DNA of 64,000 nucleotides from Pelagibacteraceae bacterium AG-359-O02 (lineage in GTDB: Bacteria; Pseudomonadota; Alphaproteobacteria; Pelagibacterales; Pelagibacteraceae), in assembly GCA_003280485.1 (NCBI GenBank), contig QCEU01000003.1:62001-126000 (forward strand). The letters run 5' to 3'. Numbering within the stretch: the first letter of the stretch is position 1; each line of letters opens with the position of its first letter. Below the pieces are notes generated by a model. It was not told where the DNA came from. It saw nothing but the letters and a program-made list of their open reading frames with translations, and made no database searches. Position numbers and translations under genes: made by a program. This document shows positions 33,001-42,386 of the stretch, in pieces.

Positions 33001-35373
33001 TTATTTAATCTTAAAAGGTTTGAGAACTAAAAGTAAAGATGGCAGTAATGTTAAAACTGATATCATAGCCAACAGCATTGCTATCCCAGTAAAGACACCA
33101 AAATATATTGTTGGAATAAAATTAGATAAAACTAAAATAGAAAATCCAAATACAATTGTTATAGATGTATTTAGTATGGCTACTCCTACAGTAGAATGGC
33201 AATATTTAAGTGTTTTATTATAATCTTTTATTTTAGTAAGTTCCTCCCTAAATCTATAAATATAATGTATGCTATTATCTACAGCTATACCGATTGTAAT
33301 TGCAGCAATAGTGATTGTCATCATGTCTAAAGGAATTCCAGCTAAACCAATAATTCCCAGAATAAAAAAAGCTGCAATAAAATTTGGTATTACACCTATT
33401 AACGAAATTTTTATATTTCTAAAAAGAATTAAAAACATAATAAATATACCAACCATTACAAAACCAAGAGTTAAAATTTGAGATTTAAATAAACTTTGAA
33501 GTAAATTATTAAATAATATAAGCACACCCCCTAGTTTAAATTCATCTTTTTTAATATTTAATTTATTCTCTAAATCAAAGTTAATTTTATTGATAAGATC
33601 ATTTCTTCTCAATCCATCTAAAGAGTCTTTTATTCTTAAACTTATTCGAGCTTCAGAGTTTTTTATTGATATATATGGGTCTACTATTTCTTTTTTAATA
33701 TTATTTGGAATTTTAGTATACAGAACACCTATTTCCAAAGTTCCAAGTGGTTTATTATTGTTCAATTTTGTTGCAACTTCAATTATTGATGAAAAAGATA
33801 AAACTTTGCCAACAGCATCAATGTCATCTAAATAATTGTGAACTCGAGTTATTTTATTAATTTTATCTTTTGTAAACCAATATTTGTTGTCATTTTCATC
33901 TTCATCACCCCAATCATTCTCACTATCAGTTTCTTCATCTTCATCTTTTGGAAATTTTAAAATTACTTCTAGTGGAGTTGTTCCACCCAGCTTTTCATCT
34001 ATTAACTTCATACCTTTATAAATCTCAGTATTTTTATCAAAGTAATTAATAAAACTATTTTCAACTTCTAATTTTGAGATACCAAATATGCTTAAAAATA
34101 TAATTATCCCAGTTAAACCAAATATGTAATTTTTATTCTTAACAGCTAATATTCCTAGATAGCTTGTTATTTTAGAGTTTTTTTCCTCAGCTATTACAAC
34201 ATTTGAGTTCTGAGCAAAATTTAATAATGTAGGGAGAAGAGTGAATGTAATTATAAGTGAGGTTATTAATCCAAAAGTCATCATCCATCCAAAATCGATA
34301 ATTGGTTTTATTTCACTAAAAATTAATGACATAAAAGCACATATCGTTGTTAAGACAGTATAAAATATTGGCCATATCATTTTTCTTGTTGTCAAAATTA
34401 AAATTTCAAATTTTTTCTTTCTTGGAAACTGTTTGTTTAATTGTAAAAATCTAGTGCTCATATGAATATTCATTGCCATTGTTAGAATTAGCATTAAAGC
34501 AATGAAGTTTGATGAAATTACTGTAACCTTCCACCCAACTAGACCGAGAAAACCCATCATAACTACTACTGAGAAGAAACAGCTACAAATTGGAATTACT
34601 ATCCAAATTATTTTTTTGAATACATACCAAAGTGTTAAGATTATAAAAAGTAGTACTCCAATACCAAAAGTCACAATATCATTTTTTATAAAGGTCATCA
34701 TATCGTCTGCAATCATTGGGATACCGCCGAGATAAATTTGTGTATTCTGATTATGATTTTTTATAACTTCTCTAATTTCTAAAATATTTCGATGTCGCTC
34801 TTTTTTAATTTTATCTTTATAAACCTCTACTTCCTTATTGGTCTTAATCTCTTTGTCTATTTTATCCGGTTTTATATATACAATGATACCACTTGTTTTT
34901 CCGTCTTCACTAATTACAAAATTTCTAAATACTGGGCTATTTAAGATTTCATTAAATCCACGGTCTTTATTAATATTTTTACTCGTTAACGTTTTAAAAT
35001 TTTGAATACGTTCAATTAAATTATCATCTGTTGCTTCTAATAAAGGAATATCTAGAAGTGTAACAACATTATGGACCCAATTTAATGATTTTAATTCTTT
35101 TTTTAATTCAGAAAGACTTTTAATTGATTCCTCTGAATTCATTTTACCATTTGGGGAGTAGGTAAGTACTAAAAATTCCTTAGCGCCATATCTTTCATTT
35201 ATTTCATTTAGATATTTTAGATCGGGATCATTTTCTAATAATAACGTTTCTGAACTTGCATCCAAGCGAAAATCTTTAGAAAAATATAAAGCGAAAAATA
35301 ATATTAATACTAAAATCGAAAAAACTAACCCTGGTTTTTCTATAATATTTTTTTCGTAAAAATTAGCTAACAT
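33001..35373 (-). CDS. RND/MMPL-family exporter
   Basis: The 790-residue protein has an N-terminal helix, a periplasmic domain (about 30-230), a six-helix bundle (230-385), a single helix, a second periplasmic domain (425-620) and a second bundle, the standard duplicated RND/MMPL layout. GIAVDNSIHYIYRFREEL near 700 is the family's helix-4-type motif in the second half. A very acidic insert (about 470-497: DEDEETDSENDW and following) lies in the second periplasmic domain. No membrane-fusion or outer-membrane partner is adjacent. Lipid or hopanoid export is a common role for this type (COG1033), here inferred. Confidence 0.9.
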   Translation of the reverse strand: MLANFYEKNIIEKPGLVFSILVLILFFALYFSKDFRLDASSETLLLENDPDLKYLNEINERYGAKEFLVLTYSPNGKMNSEESIKSLSELKKELKSLNWVHNVVTLLDIPLLEATDDNLIERIQNFKTLTSKNINKDRGFNEILNSPVFRNFVISEDGKTSGIIVYIKPDKIDKEIKTNKEVEVYKDKIKKERHRNILEIREVIKNHNQNTQIYLGGIPMIADDMMTFIKNDIVTFGIGVLLFIILTLWYVFKKIIWIVIPICSCFFSVVVMMGFLGLVGWKVTVISSNFIALMLILTMAMNIHMSTRFLQLNKQFPRKKKFEILILTTRKMIWPIFYTVLTTICAFMSLIFSEIKPIIDFGWMMTFGLITSLIITFTLLPTLLNFAQNSNVVIAEEKNSKITSYLGILAVKNKNYIFGLTGIIIFLSIFGISKLEVENSFINYFDKNTEIYKGMKLIDEKLGGTTPLEVILKFPKDEDEETDSENDWGDEDENDNKYWFTKDKINKITRVHNYLDDIDAVGKVLSFSSIIEVATKLNNNKPLGTLEIGVLYTKIPNNIKKEIVDPYISIKNSEARISLRIKDSLDGLRRNDLINKINFDLENKLNIKKDEFKLGGVLILFNNLLQSLFKSQILTLGFVMVGIFIMFLILFRNIKISLIGVIPNFIAAFFILGIIGLAGIPLDMMTITIAAITIGIAVDNSIHYIYRFREELTKIKDYNKTLKYCHSTVGVAILNTSITIVFGFSILVLSNFIPTIYFGVFTGIAMLLAMISVLTLLPSLLLVLKPFKIK

Positions 35374-35398
35374 TGAATATTAGCTTTTATAATTTATA

Positions 35399-36814
35399 TT
35401 AATTATTTTGAATATCTTTAAATTTGGTAAACATTTCCTCAAATTCAAGCATAATGGTACCTGTTGGGCCGTGTCTTTGTTTAAGTATGAGTAGTTCAGC
35501 TAAATGAGAAATTTCATTCATTTTTGCCTGCCATTCAGCATGTTCAACAGTTGCAGGTCTTGGCTCTTTATTTTTTAAATAATATGACTCTCTGAAGACA
35601 AACATAACAACATCTGCATCTTGTTCTATTGATCCAGATTCTCTTAGATCTGAAAGTAAAGGTTTCTTGTCATCTCTTTGCTCAACTGCCCTAGATAATT
35701 GAGAAAGTGCCAAAATAGGAACTGACAATTCTTTTGCTAGAGCTTTTAGACCTTGTGTTATTTCTGAAATTTCCTGAACTCTTCCATCTTTAAAGCTAGT
35801 TCCTTTCATTAATTGAATATAATCAATAACTATCATATCAAGACCATGAATTCTTTTAATTCTTCTAGCCCTATTGCTGAGTGCCGCAATAGAAATTGCT
35901 GGTGTTTCGTCAATATACAAAGGGAGTTCAGCGATATTTTTTGAAGTTTCAATAAACTTATCAAATTGTTCCTCTGATATTTTCCCACGTCTTATATCAT
36001 TAGATTTTATTCTTGATTGTTCAGCGAGAATTCTTGTTGATAATTGTTCCGAAGACATTTCTAAAGAGAAAAAAGCTATACATGATTTCTCACCTCTCTC
36101 TTGAATATTTTTTGCAGCATGAAATGCGATATTAGTTGCAAGAGCAGTTTTTCCCATTGAAGGCCTTCCGGCAATAATTATTAAATCTGATTTATGCATT
36201 CCACCTAATCTATCATCTAAATCTCTAAGGCCAGATGGAACTCCCACTATTCCTTCTTCATTTTTGTATGCATTGGATGCCATTTCTATAGTCTGCCTCA
36301 TAGCTTCATCAAATTTTACAATTGAAGAACTAAATGAACCTTTTTCTGCCAAATCAAATAAAGATTTTTCGAATTTTTCTATAATATTTTGCCCGTCATT
36401 ATTTAGATCGTTAAGTTTAGCTGTATCAATTATATTATCTGAAATTTTAATTAATTCTCTCTTAACGTATAAATCATAAATAAGTTTGGAGTATTCTATA
36501 CTTTGTCTTACTGATGTAGAAAATTTTGTTATCTTCACAAGATATTCAGGAATATCGAGCTCATCTTTCTGATTTTCGAAGTGGTTTTTTAATGTGATTG
36601 GATTTGCTAGCATTCCTTTATAAATCAAATTTTCGATTGCACTAAATATTTTTTGATGCATAGGATCATAAAAATTTTTACTTGAAATCAGAATACTGAT
36701 TTCATCAAATATCTCATTTGTTAACAATATTGAACCTATTACTGACTGTTCCGCCTCTATGTTATTAGGAAGTTCATCGAGTTTTGATTTTACCAAATTT
36801 AAAGATTGAGACAC
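35399..36814 (-). CDS. dnaB: Replicative DNA helicase
   Basis: The 471-residue protein has the DnaB N-terminal domain (LPNNIEAEQSVIGSILL near 15) and a RecA-like helicase domain with Walker A IIAGRPSMGKTALATN, Walker B MIVIDYIQLM, and SQLSRAVEQRDDKKPLLSDLRESG-SIEQDADVVMF (H3/H4 region). It unwinds DNA at the replication fork. The start lies next to the U run of a predicted two-stem terminator that follows rplI on the same strand. Confidence 0.97.
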   Translation of the reverse strand: MSQSLNLVKSKLDELPNNIEAEQSVIGSILLTNEIFDEISILISSKNFYDPMHQKIFSAIENLIYKGMLANPITLKNHFENQKDELDIPEYLVKITKFSTSVRQSIEYSKLIYDLYVKRELIKISDNIIDTAKLNDLNNDGQNIIEKFEKSLFDLAEKGSFSSSIVKFDEAMRQTIEMASNAYKNEEGIVGVPSGLRDLDDRLGGMHKSDLIIIAGRPSMGKTALATNIAFHAAKNIQERGEKSCIAFFSLEMSSEQLSTRILAEQSRIKSNDIRRGKISEEQFDKFIETSKNIAELPLYIDETPAISIAALSNRARRIKRIHGLDMIVIDYIQLMKGTSFKDGRVQEISEITQGLKALAKELSVPILALSQLSRAVEQRDDKKPLLSDLRESGSIEQDADVVMFVFRESYYLKNKEPRPATVEHAEWQAKMNEISHLAELLILKQRHGPTGTIMLEFEEMFTKFKDIQNN

Positions 36815-36817
36815 AAT

Positions 36818-36880
36818 AAAAAAAATACAAAATTAATAATTAAAAACAAATCTTTAATTAAGCTGGGGAAAATTTTGTAT
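36818..36880 (-). terminator. Two-stem terminator/attenuator-like structure between rplI and dnaB
   Basis: On the minus strand, ATACAAAATT (36880-36871) pairs perfectly with AATTTTGTAT (36834-36825). An inner AT stem (TAATTAAA with TTTAATTA) lies between them. The outer stem is followed at once by eight T residues (36825-36818), ending a few bases before the dnaB ATG. This is the only strong stem-plus-U-run that I found in the window. It may terminate the rpsF-rpsR-rplI message or attenuate read-through into dnaB. Confidence 0.5.
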
Positions 36881-36882
36881 AA

Positions 36883-37338
36883 TTATTTGTCTTCTTGGGC
36901 AACTGTAGATATTACAATCTGAGTTTGTACTTCAGGATGAAGGTTGATGATTACATCAAAATTACCTATCGATTTTATTTCTTTTGAAGGTTGTATTAAT
37001 GATGGATTAACTTTAACTTTATCTATTTCCTCCAAGACTCTTGAGATTTCTGTTGGTTTTACTGATCCGTAAAGCTCTTTATTTTCGGTACTTAGTTTCT
37101 TGATTTCGTATTCTTTGTTTTTGATTTTTTCTTGAATTAATTTTGCTTCTTTTTTTTTATCTTGATCTTTTTTACTTAGGTCTTGTTTGATTTTTTCAAC
37201 TTCCTTAATATTCTCTTTAGATGCAAATAGTGCTTTTTTCTTAGATATTAGATAATTCCTTGCAAAACCTCTTTTAACATCAATTACATCTCCAATAGAT
37301 CCAATTTTTCTAACATTTTCTAATAAGATGACTTTCAT
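36883..37338 (-). CDS. rplI: 50S ribosomal protein L9
   Basis: The 151-residue protein begins MKVILLENVRKIGSIGDVIDVKRGFARNYLI (the L9 signature), continues in a long Lys/Glu-rich connecting helix, and ends in the C-terminal domain (LYGSVKPTEISRVLEE, VIINLHPEVQ). Length is normal. It binds 23S rRNA at the base of the L1 stalk. Last gene of the rpsF-rpsR-rplI set, starting 1 bp downstream of rpsR. Confidence 0.97.
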   Translation of the reverse strand: MKVILLENVRKIGSIGDVIDVKRGFARNYLISKKKALFASKENIKEVEKIKQDLSKKDQDKKKEAKLIQEKIKNKEYEIKKLSTENKELYGSVKPTEISRVLEEIDKVKVNPSLIQPSKEIKSIGNFDVIINLHPEVQTQIVISTVAQEDK

Positions 37339-37339
37339 T

Positions 37340-37609
37340 TTACAACAATGCTAAATTTCTAGCTCTTTTAACTGACAAAGATAATTCCCTTTGTCTCTTT
37401 TGGCTGACAGATGTTACTCTAGAGGGTAATATTTTTCCATTTTCAGATATATATCTTTTAAGTAATTTTATATTTTTGTAATCTATAATTGGAGCACCTT
37501 TTCCAGAGAGGGGACATTTTTTTTTAAATTTGTATTTTTGATTTTGAAATATACTTAATTTAGCAAAATTACTTTGTTTAGGTTTTTTTTTATTGTTTCT
37601 TTTTTTCAT
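37340..37609 (-). CDS. rpsR: 30S ribosomal protein S18
   Basis: An 89-residue basic protein with [21 protein letters not shown] followed by [32 protein letters not shown], the S18 core. An N-terminal Lys/Asn-rich extension of about 28 residues precedes it. The gene overlaps rpsF by 20 bp, so the two are translationally coupled; S6 and S18 bind 16S rRNA as a pair. Confidence 0.97.
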   Translation of the reverse strand: MKKRNNKKKPKQSNFAKLSIFQNQKYKFKKKCPLSGKGAPIIDYKNIKLLKRYISENGKILPSRVTSVSQKRQRELSLSVKRARNLALL

Positions 37610-37961
37610 TAATAAATTTTTTATTCAATTCCTCTGTTTCCTCATTTTTTTTAAAATAATCTGTATCTAGATCAAATTTTTTTACTCTTACAGTTAAATA
37701 TCTCAATAAATTTTTGTCAATTTTTTCATTCTTTTCGAGCTCTGAAATAATTTTTCCATCTGCTTTTATTTTAAAATGTATGTAATTTCCTTTTTTATTT
37801 TTTTTTATTATATAAGACAAATTCATTAACCCCCAGTTTTCTAGCTTAACAATATCCCCGTCAAGTTTTTCAACTATCTTTGAATATTTTTCCTGTATTT
37901 GTTTCAACTGCGATGGACTTACATCTTGCCTTGCTATTATTGTATGCTCGTATAAGTTCAT
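37590..37961 (-). CDS. rpsF: 30S ribosomal protein S6
   Basis: The 123-residue protein starts [22 protein letters not shown] and contains [27 protein letters not shown] and [12 protein letters not shown], the S6 ferredoxin-like core. The C-terminal tail is Lys/Glu-rich. It is the first gene of the minus-strand ribosomal set, divergent from fabD with an 84-bp AT-rich spacer that must hold both promoters. Confidence 0.97.
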   Translation of the reverse strand: MNLYEHTIIARQDVSPSQLKQIQEKYSKIVEKLDGDIVKLENWGLMNLSYIIKKNKKGNYIHFKIKADGKIISELEKNEKIDKNLLRYLTVRVKKFDLDTDYFKKNEETEELNKKFINEKKKQ

Positions 37962-38045
37962 AATAATTCTTTTAAAAAAAAGAGGATATACTATTATAAT
38001 TTTTTAATTACAATATAAAAAATAAGGTTTTTACTTATATTTTCT

Positions 38046-38972
38046 ATGTTTTCTGTTTTATTTCCAGGTCAGGGTTCTCAATCAGTTGGAATGGCTAAAG
38101 AATTATATGAAAATTTTGATTATGTAAAAAAACTATTCTGTGAGGCTGATGATATACTTGAATTATCCACAAGAAAATTGATTTTTGAGGGTCCAAAAGA
38201 ATTACTGGATCAAACTGAAAATACACAACCAGCAATATTTTTAGTAAGTTACTCAATTTTTAATGTGATAAAAAATGAAACAGAATTTAATATTAGCAAC
38301 GCTAATTTTTTTGCAGGACATTCATTAGGGGAATATTCTGCATTAGCTTGTGCTGGTGTGATAAATTTTAAAGAAACAATTAAACTTTTAAAGACAAGAG
38401 GAAATGCAATGCAAAAAGCAGTACCTGAAAATGAAGGAGGGATGGTTGCAGTTCTAGGGGAAGAAATTAAAAAAATTGAGGAAATAATTGAAAACAACAA
38501 AAGTAATTTCAATTGTTTTTTAGCTAATGATAATTCTAATGGTCAAGTTGTTGTGAGTGGAAAAATTGGTGACATTGAAAATTTTATAATTGAATTAAAA
38601 AAATTAAGTATTAAAAATATAAAATTGCCAGTCTCTGCTCCGTTTCATTGTCCCCTTATGTATCCTGCTACAAAAATTATGAGTAATGAATTAAATGCAA
38701 TTAAATTTTCTGCTCCTAAAAATATGATAGTTTCAAATGTTACAGCAGAACCATCAAATGATCCAAATAACATAAGAGCTCTTTTAATTGAACAGATCGA
38801 AAAACCAGTACGTTGGAGAGAAAGTATAATAAATATGATAAAACAAGGAAATAAAAAATTTATTGAAATTGGCCCTGGCAAAGTATTATCAGGACTAATA
38901 AAAAGAATTGATAGAAATGTTGAATTAATTCAAATAAATAATATTAATGATCTTAATAACTTGAGCAATTAA
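38046..38972 (+). CDS. fabD: Malonyl-CoA:ACP transacylase
   Basis: The 308-residue enzyme begins with LFPGQGSQSVGMAKEL, has the nucleophile motif AGHSLGEYSAL (Ser near 97) and the second-half VSAPFHCPLM with the catalytic His near 199. EIGPGKVLSGLIKRI closes the domain. It loads malonate on ACP for fatty-acid chain elongation. Its stop overlaps the fabG ATG by 1 bp (TAATG). Confidence 0.97.
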   Translation: MFSVLFPGQGSQSVGMAKELYENFDYVKKLFCEADDILELSTRKLIFEGPKELLDQTENTQPAIFLVSYSIFNVIKNETEFNISNANFFAGHSLGEYSALACAGVINFKETIKLLKTRGNAMQKAVPENEGGMVAVLGEEIKKIEEIIENNKSNFNCFLANDNSNGQVVVSGKIGDIENFIIELKKLSIKNIKLPVSAPFHCPLMYPATKIMSNELNAIKFSAPKNMIVSNVTAEPSNDPNNIRALLIEQIEKPVRWRESIINMIKQGNKKFIEIGPGKVLSGLIKRIDRNVELIQINNINDLNNLSN

Positions 38973-39709
38973 TGATTAATTTAAAAAATTTAAATATAGT
39001 TTTAACAGGTGCAACAGGAGTTATTGGAAATGCTATTTTAGATAACTTAATATCTGCTGGAGCACGTGTCATACCAACAGGTAGTAACGAGGAAAAACTA
39101 AAAAAAATTCAAGATAAGTATAAAGATTTAAATGTAATAAAGCATGATCTGTCTGACCATGGTAGGATAGATGAATTTGTAGAGGATTGTGGCAAAATCT
39201 TTTCAAATAAAATTGACGTTTTAATTAATAATGCCGGTATCACCCAAGACAATTTATCTTTAAGAATGAAAGAAGAAGAATGGAAAAAAGTTATCGATAT
39301 AAATCTAACTTCAACATTTTTAATTACTAAAAGTGTACTAAAAAAAATGCTAAAATCGAAAAATGGAAAGATAATAAATATTACCTCAGTGGTAGGACAT
39401 ACAGGTAATATTGGCCAAGCTAATTATGCAGCATCAAAAGCAGGTATTATAGCAATGTCAAAAAGCCTAGCTATTGAGTACGGAAAAAAAAATATCACTG
39501 TAAATTGTGTATCTCCAGGTTTTATAGTCTCTAATATGACAGCCAAAATCAGCGAGGAACACACAGAATTAATGAAATCAAGGATATCACTTAACAAATT
39601 TGGCAATCCAGAAGATGTCGCAAATTCAATTGCTTTTCTATGTTCTAATTTATCAGATTATATCACTGGAGAAACAATTCATGTAAATGGTGGCATGTAT
39701 TTTAGTTGA
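38972..39709 (+). CDS. fabG: 3-oxoacyl-ACP reductase
   Basis: The 245-residue SDR has the nucleotide motif TGATGVIG (13-20), NNAG (near 87), Ser in NITSVVG, and Tyr-x3-Lys in NYAASKAG (about 149-156), plus SPGFIVSNMT and the terminal YITGETIHVNGGMYFS, all as in FabG. It reduces beta-ketoacyl-ACP with NADPH. It lies between fabD and acpP on the plus strand. Confidence 0.96.
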   Translation: MINLKNLNIVLTGATGVIGNAILDNLISAGARVIPTGSNEEKLKKIQDKYKDLNVIKHDLSDHGRIDEFVEDCGKIFSNKIDVLINNAGITQDNLSLRMKEEEWKKVIDINLTSTFLITKSVLKKMLKSKNGKIINITSVVGHTGNIGQANYAASKAGIIAMSKSLAIEYGKKNITVNCVSPGFIVSNMTAKISEEHTELMKSRISLNKFGNPEDVANSIAFLCSNLSDYITGETIHVNGGMYFS

Positions 39710-39734
39710 CAAAGTTAATAAAATATTTATTAAC
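39706..39734 (+). promoter_or_regulatory. Putative acpP promoter with overlapping inverted repeat
   Basis: A consensus TTGACA (39706-39711, overlapping the fabG stop) is followed after 16 bp by TATTAA (39728-39733). A perfect 9-bp inverted repeat, GTTAATAAA / TTTATTAAC with a 3-base loop (39714-39734), overlaps the proposed -10. An extra promoter would suit the high demand for acyl carrier protein; the repeat could be an operator or an mRNA processing hairpin. A ribosome-binding site AAAGGA lies 5-6 bases before the acpP ATG. Confidence 0.4.
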
Positions 39735-39755
39735 AAATTAACTTAAAGGAACAAA

Positions 39756-39995
39756 ATGTCAGATGATATTTCAAGCAAAGTAAAAAAAATAGTTGCAGAT
39801 CACTTAGGAATTGATGAAGCAAAAGTTAATGAAGAATCAAGTTTTATTGATGATTTAGGTGCAGATAGTTTAGATACGGTTGAGCTAGTTATGGCTTTTG
39901 AGGAAGAATTTGGATCTGAAATATCTGATAGCGATGCTGAGAAAATTTTAACTGTAGGCGATGCAGTTAAGTTTATAGAAAATAAAGCAAACTAA
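39756..39995 (+). CDS. acpP: Acyl carrier protein
   Basis: A 79-residue acidic four-helix protein with the phosphopantetheine site [15 protein letters not shown] (Ser in DSL near residue 38) and [24 protein letters not shown], nearly the textbook ACP. It carries acyl chains through fatty-acid and lipid A synthesis. It follows fabG after a 46-bp spacer and precedes gmk by 13 bp; the fabF gene usually found next is absent. Confidence 0.98.
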   Translation: MSDDISSKVKKIVADHLGIDEAKVNEESSFIDDLGADSLDTVELVMAFEEEFGSEISDSDAEKILTVGDAVKFIENKAN

Positions 39996-40008
39996 AGTTT
40001 TTACTTAA

Positions 40009-40644
40009 ATGGCCGAAAAAAAAGCAGGGATAATTGTAATATTATCTTCTCCTTCGGGCGCAGGGAAAACAACATTAGTAAAAAAAATTTCGAAAAGAAA
40101 AAAATATAAGATTTCAATTTCTTACACAACTAGAAAACCTAGAGTAAATGAAAAAAATGGTAAGGACTATTATTTTATAAACAACTCTCAATTTAAAAAA
40201 CTTATAAAAGAAAAAAAATTTTTAGAATATGCTAAAGTTTTTAAAAATTACTACGGATCATTAAGAGAAAATATTATAACAAAATTAGAAAAAGGTAAAA
40301 ATATAATTTTTGATATTGACTGGCAGGGAACTAAGCAAATAAAAAATAATAAATTAAATTATAAAATTATAACAATATTTATTTTGCCCCCTTCAAAAAA
40401 AGAATTATTTGAAAGATTATTAAAAAGGGAAAAAAAAGATAAAAAAATTGCGGCTGAAAGAATGAAACAATTCAAAGAAGATGTTTTGCATTGGAAAGAA
40501 TATGATTTTACTGTAATAAATGATGAAGTAGAAAATTGTTACAAACTAATTTCTAATTTTATTAATTCACATAAAAAACAAAAATCAAAAAATAATTTTA
40601 ATAGAAGATTTATAGCAAATCATATAAAGAATTTATTGAATTGA
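40009..40644 (+). CDS. gmk: Guanylate kinase
   Basis: The 211-residue enzyme has the P-loop [36 protein letters not shown] (GMP-binding Tyr/Arg region), [12 protein letters not shown] and [11 protein letters not shown], diagnostic of Gmk. The Lys-rich C-terminal tail (residues 190-211) is slightly longer than usual and overlaps the convergent rsmA by 12 bp. It phosphorylates GMP to GDP. Confidence 0.96.
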   Translation: MAEKKAGIIVILSSPSGAGKTTLVKKISKRKKYKISISYTTRKPRVNEKNGKDYYFINNSQFKKLIKEKKFLEYAKVFKNYYGSLRENIITKLEKGKNIIFDIDWQGTKQIKNNKLNYKIITIFILPPSKKELFERLLKREKKDKKIAAERMKQFKEDVLHWKEYDFTVINDEVENCYKLISNFINSHKKQKSKNNFNRRFIANHIKNLLN

Positions 40645-41424
40645 AGATTCGTACAATTCACAAATTTTATAATAAGTAATACAATCTAAATTTTGTGGCC
40701 TTAAATCTAAATCCAAATCTAATTTCTTTGAAATTTCTTCATAATTTCTAAATAATATCTTTAGTGGCTTTTTTATCATTTTACGCCGCTGGCTAAAAAA
40801 AATATTTGTTATATATTCTAAATTTTTTGGATCTTTAAAATTATAAAATTCATTTTTAGGAACTAAGACCAACAATGTGCTTCTAACTTTTGGCGGCGGA
40901 TTGAAACTTTCAGGTTCAATATCAAAGATTTTATCTATTTTCATTCGCCAATTTGATAATATTGATAATCTACCATAGTTTTTTGTATTAGTTTTTGCAA
41001 TTATTCTATCCGCAACTTCCTTTTGAAACATTAATACAAATTTTTTACAAAAAATATCTAGATTTTTTATTTTAATCCATTTTGCTAAAATTTGAGTTGA
41101 AATATTGTATGGTAAGTTTCCAAATATAATATGATTTTTCCCTTTAAAATTTTGATATGAAATTTTCATCATATCCTCATTAATAATTTTAATCTTTTCT
41201 TTAAATTTTTTTATTAAGAAATTAGATAATTGAGTATCTTTTTCAATAACAATAAGATTTTTTGGTTTTTTTTCTAATATTTTATTTGTTAAAGCACCAC
41301 TTCCAGGTCCCACTTCAATTACCAAATCTTCATGTCCTATTTCACCAGTATCAGCAATTTTATTTAAAATATTTTGATCAATTAAAAAATTTTGTCCTAA
41401 ACTCTTTTTTTGGGTAAATTTCAT
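40633..41424 (-). CDS. rsmA: 16S rRNA (adenine1518/1519-N6)-dimethyltransferase
   Basis: The 263-residue protein starts [12 protein letters not shown], has SAM motif [22 protein letters not shown] as the catalytic NLPY motif, and [13 protein letters not shown] in the C-terminal domain. It dimethylates two adenosines near the 3' end of 16S rRNA. It overlaps pdxA by 4 bp, the common alphaproteobacterial arrangement, and closes the lptF-to-rsmA minus-strand unit. Confidence 0.96.
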   Translation of the reverse strand: MKFTQKKSLGQNFLIDQNILNKIADTGEIGHEDLVIEVGPGSGALTNKILEKKPKNLIVIEKDTQLSNFLIKKFKEKIKIINEDMMKISYQNFKGKNHIIFGNLPYNISTQILAKWIKIKNLDIFCKKFVLMFQKEVADRIIAKTNTKNYGRLSILSNWRMKIDKIFDIEPESFNPPPKVRSTLLVLVPKNEFYNFKDPKNLEYITNIFFSQRRKMIKKPLKILFRNYEEISKKLDLDLDLRPQNLDCITYYKICELYESSIQ

Positions 41425-42386
41425 TTTATGCTATTCAAAATTTCAAACGCATAGAATATTGAAGATGGATCTGATTTATTCTTTCCAATCATTTTATAAT
41501 TAGGTCCATGGTCAGGTGTAATTTTTAAAAAAGGCAGACCTAATGTAATATTAATAGCTTTAAATTTAAATATCGTTTTTATTGGAGCTAATACCTGATC
41601 ATGATACATACCTAAAGCAACATCAAATTTATCCATATTTCTTTTAATAAAAAATGTATCAGCAGGTATTGGACCTGTAATTTTTATTTTATTTTTTGAT
41701 AAGTATTTTATTGCTGGTATAATTTCATTTTCCTCTTCACTAACATTGCTTGTGGTTTCACAATGAGGATTAAGACCTAATACAGCAAAATTGGGTTGCT
41801 TTTTAAGAGTTAATTTATAAAATCTATTTATTTTAATTATATCTTTTATAATTTTTCTTTTTTTTACTAATTGAGCAACTTTTTTAAGTGGTATATGGGT
41901 TGTTAACGGAGATACAGCAAGCTTTTTGTTATATATTAACATCACGGGATTTTTAGATTTAGTTTTATGTCCAATATATTCTGTAATTCCTAAAAATTTT
42001 TTATTTAAAAATGTTTTTTTGGATACAGGTCCATTTATAAGAACACAATTCTTATTTTTTTTTATAATTTTCAAACTAAGGTCAAAACATTTTTCAATAT
42101 ATTTATTAGAGTCGATTTTAATTTGAGAAAATGCATCCTTAAAATTATAATCTACGTTTATAATATTTATCTTTTTATTTTCGGATTTATTTATATTAAA
42201 AATCTCATTAAATAGAACTTTCTGTTTCAAAATTTTCATTTGTGCTTTTAATAATTTAACACTGCCTATCAGGATTATTTTTTTCTTATTTTTTTTATAT
42301 TTATTTGAATTAAAATACTTAAATAATACTTCTGAAAAGGTTGAGTTTGGTTCTCCGAGTACAATTAAAACTACTTTAATATTCAT
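41421..42386 (-). CDS. pdxA: 4-hydroxythreonine-4-phosphate dehydrogenase
   Basis: The 321-residue protein contains NGPVSKKTFLNKKFLGITEYIGHKTK, LTTHIPLKKVAQ, the conserved GLNPHCETT with a metal-ligand His, GPIPADTFF, YHDQVLAPIK with the second metal-site His, and ITLGLPFLKITPDHG. These are the PdxA signatures. It acts in vitamin B6 (PLP) synthesis. The gene overlaps the SurA-like gene by 11 bp and rsmA by 4 bp. Confidence 0.95.
   Translation of the reverse strand: MNIKVVLIVLGEPNSTFSEVLFKYFNSNKYKKNKKKIILIGSVKLLKAQMKILKQKVLFNEIFNINKSENKKINIINVDYNFKDAFSQIKIDSNKYIEKCFDLSLKIIKKNKNCVLINGPVSKKTFLNKKFLGITEYIGHKTKSKNPVMLIYNKKLAVSPLTTHIPLKKVAQLVKKRKIIKDIIKINRFYKLTLKKQPNFAVLGLNPHCETTSNVSEEENEIIPAIKYLSKNKIKITGPIPADTFFIKRNMDKFDVALGMYHDQVLAPIKTIFKFKAINITLGLPFLKITPDHGPNYKMIGKNKSDPSSIFYAFEILNSIK

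Noticed and set aside
33890-33965. Acidic insert in the MMPL exporter as a frameshift
   Set aside because: The frame is continuous and both flanking domains stay in register; it reads as a low-complexity loop.
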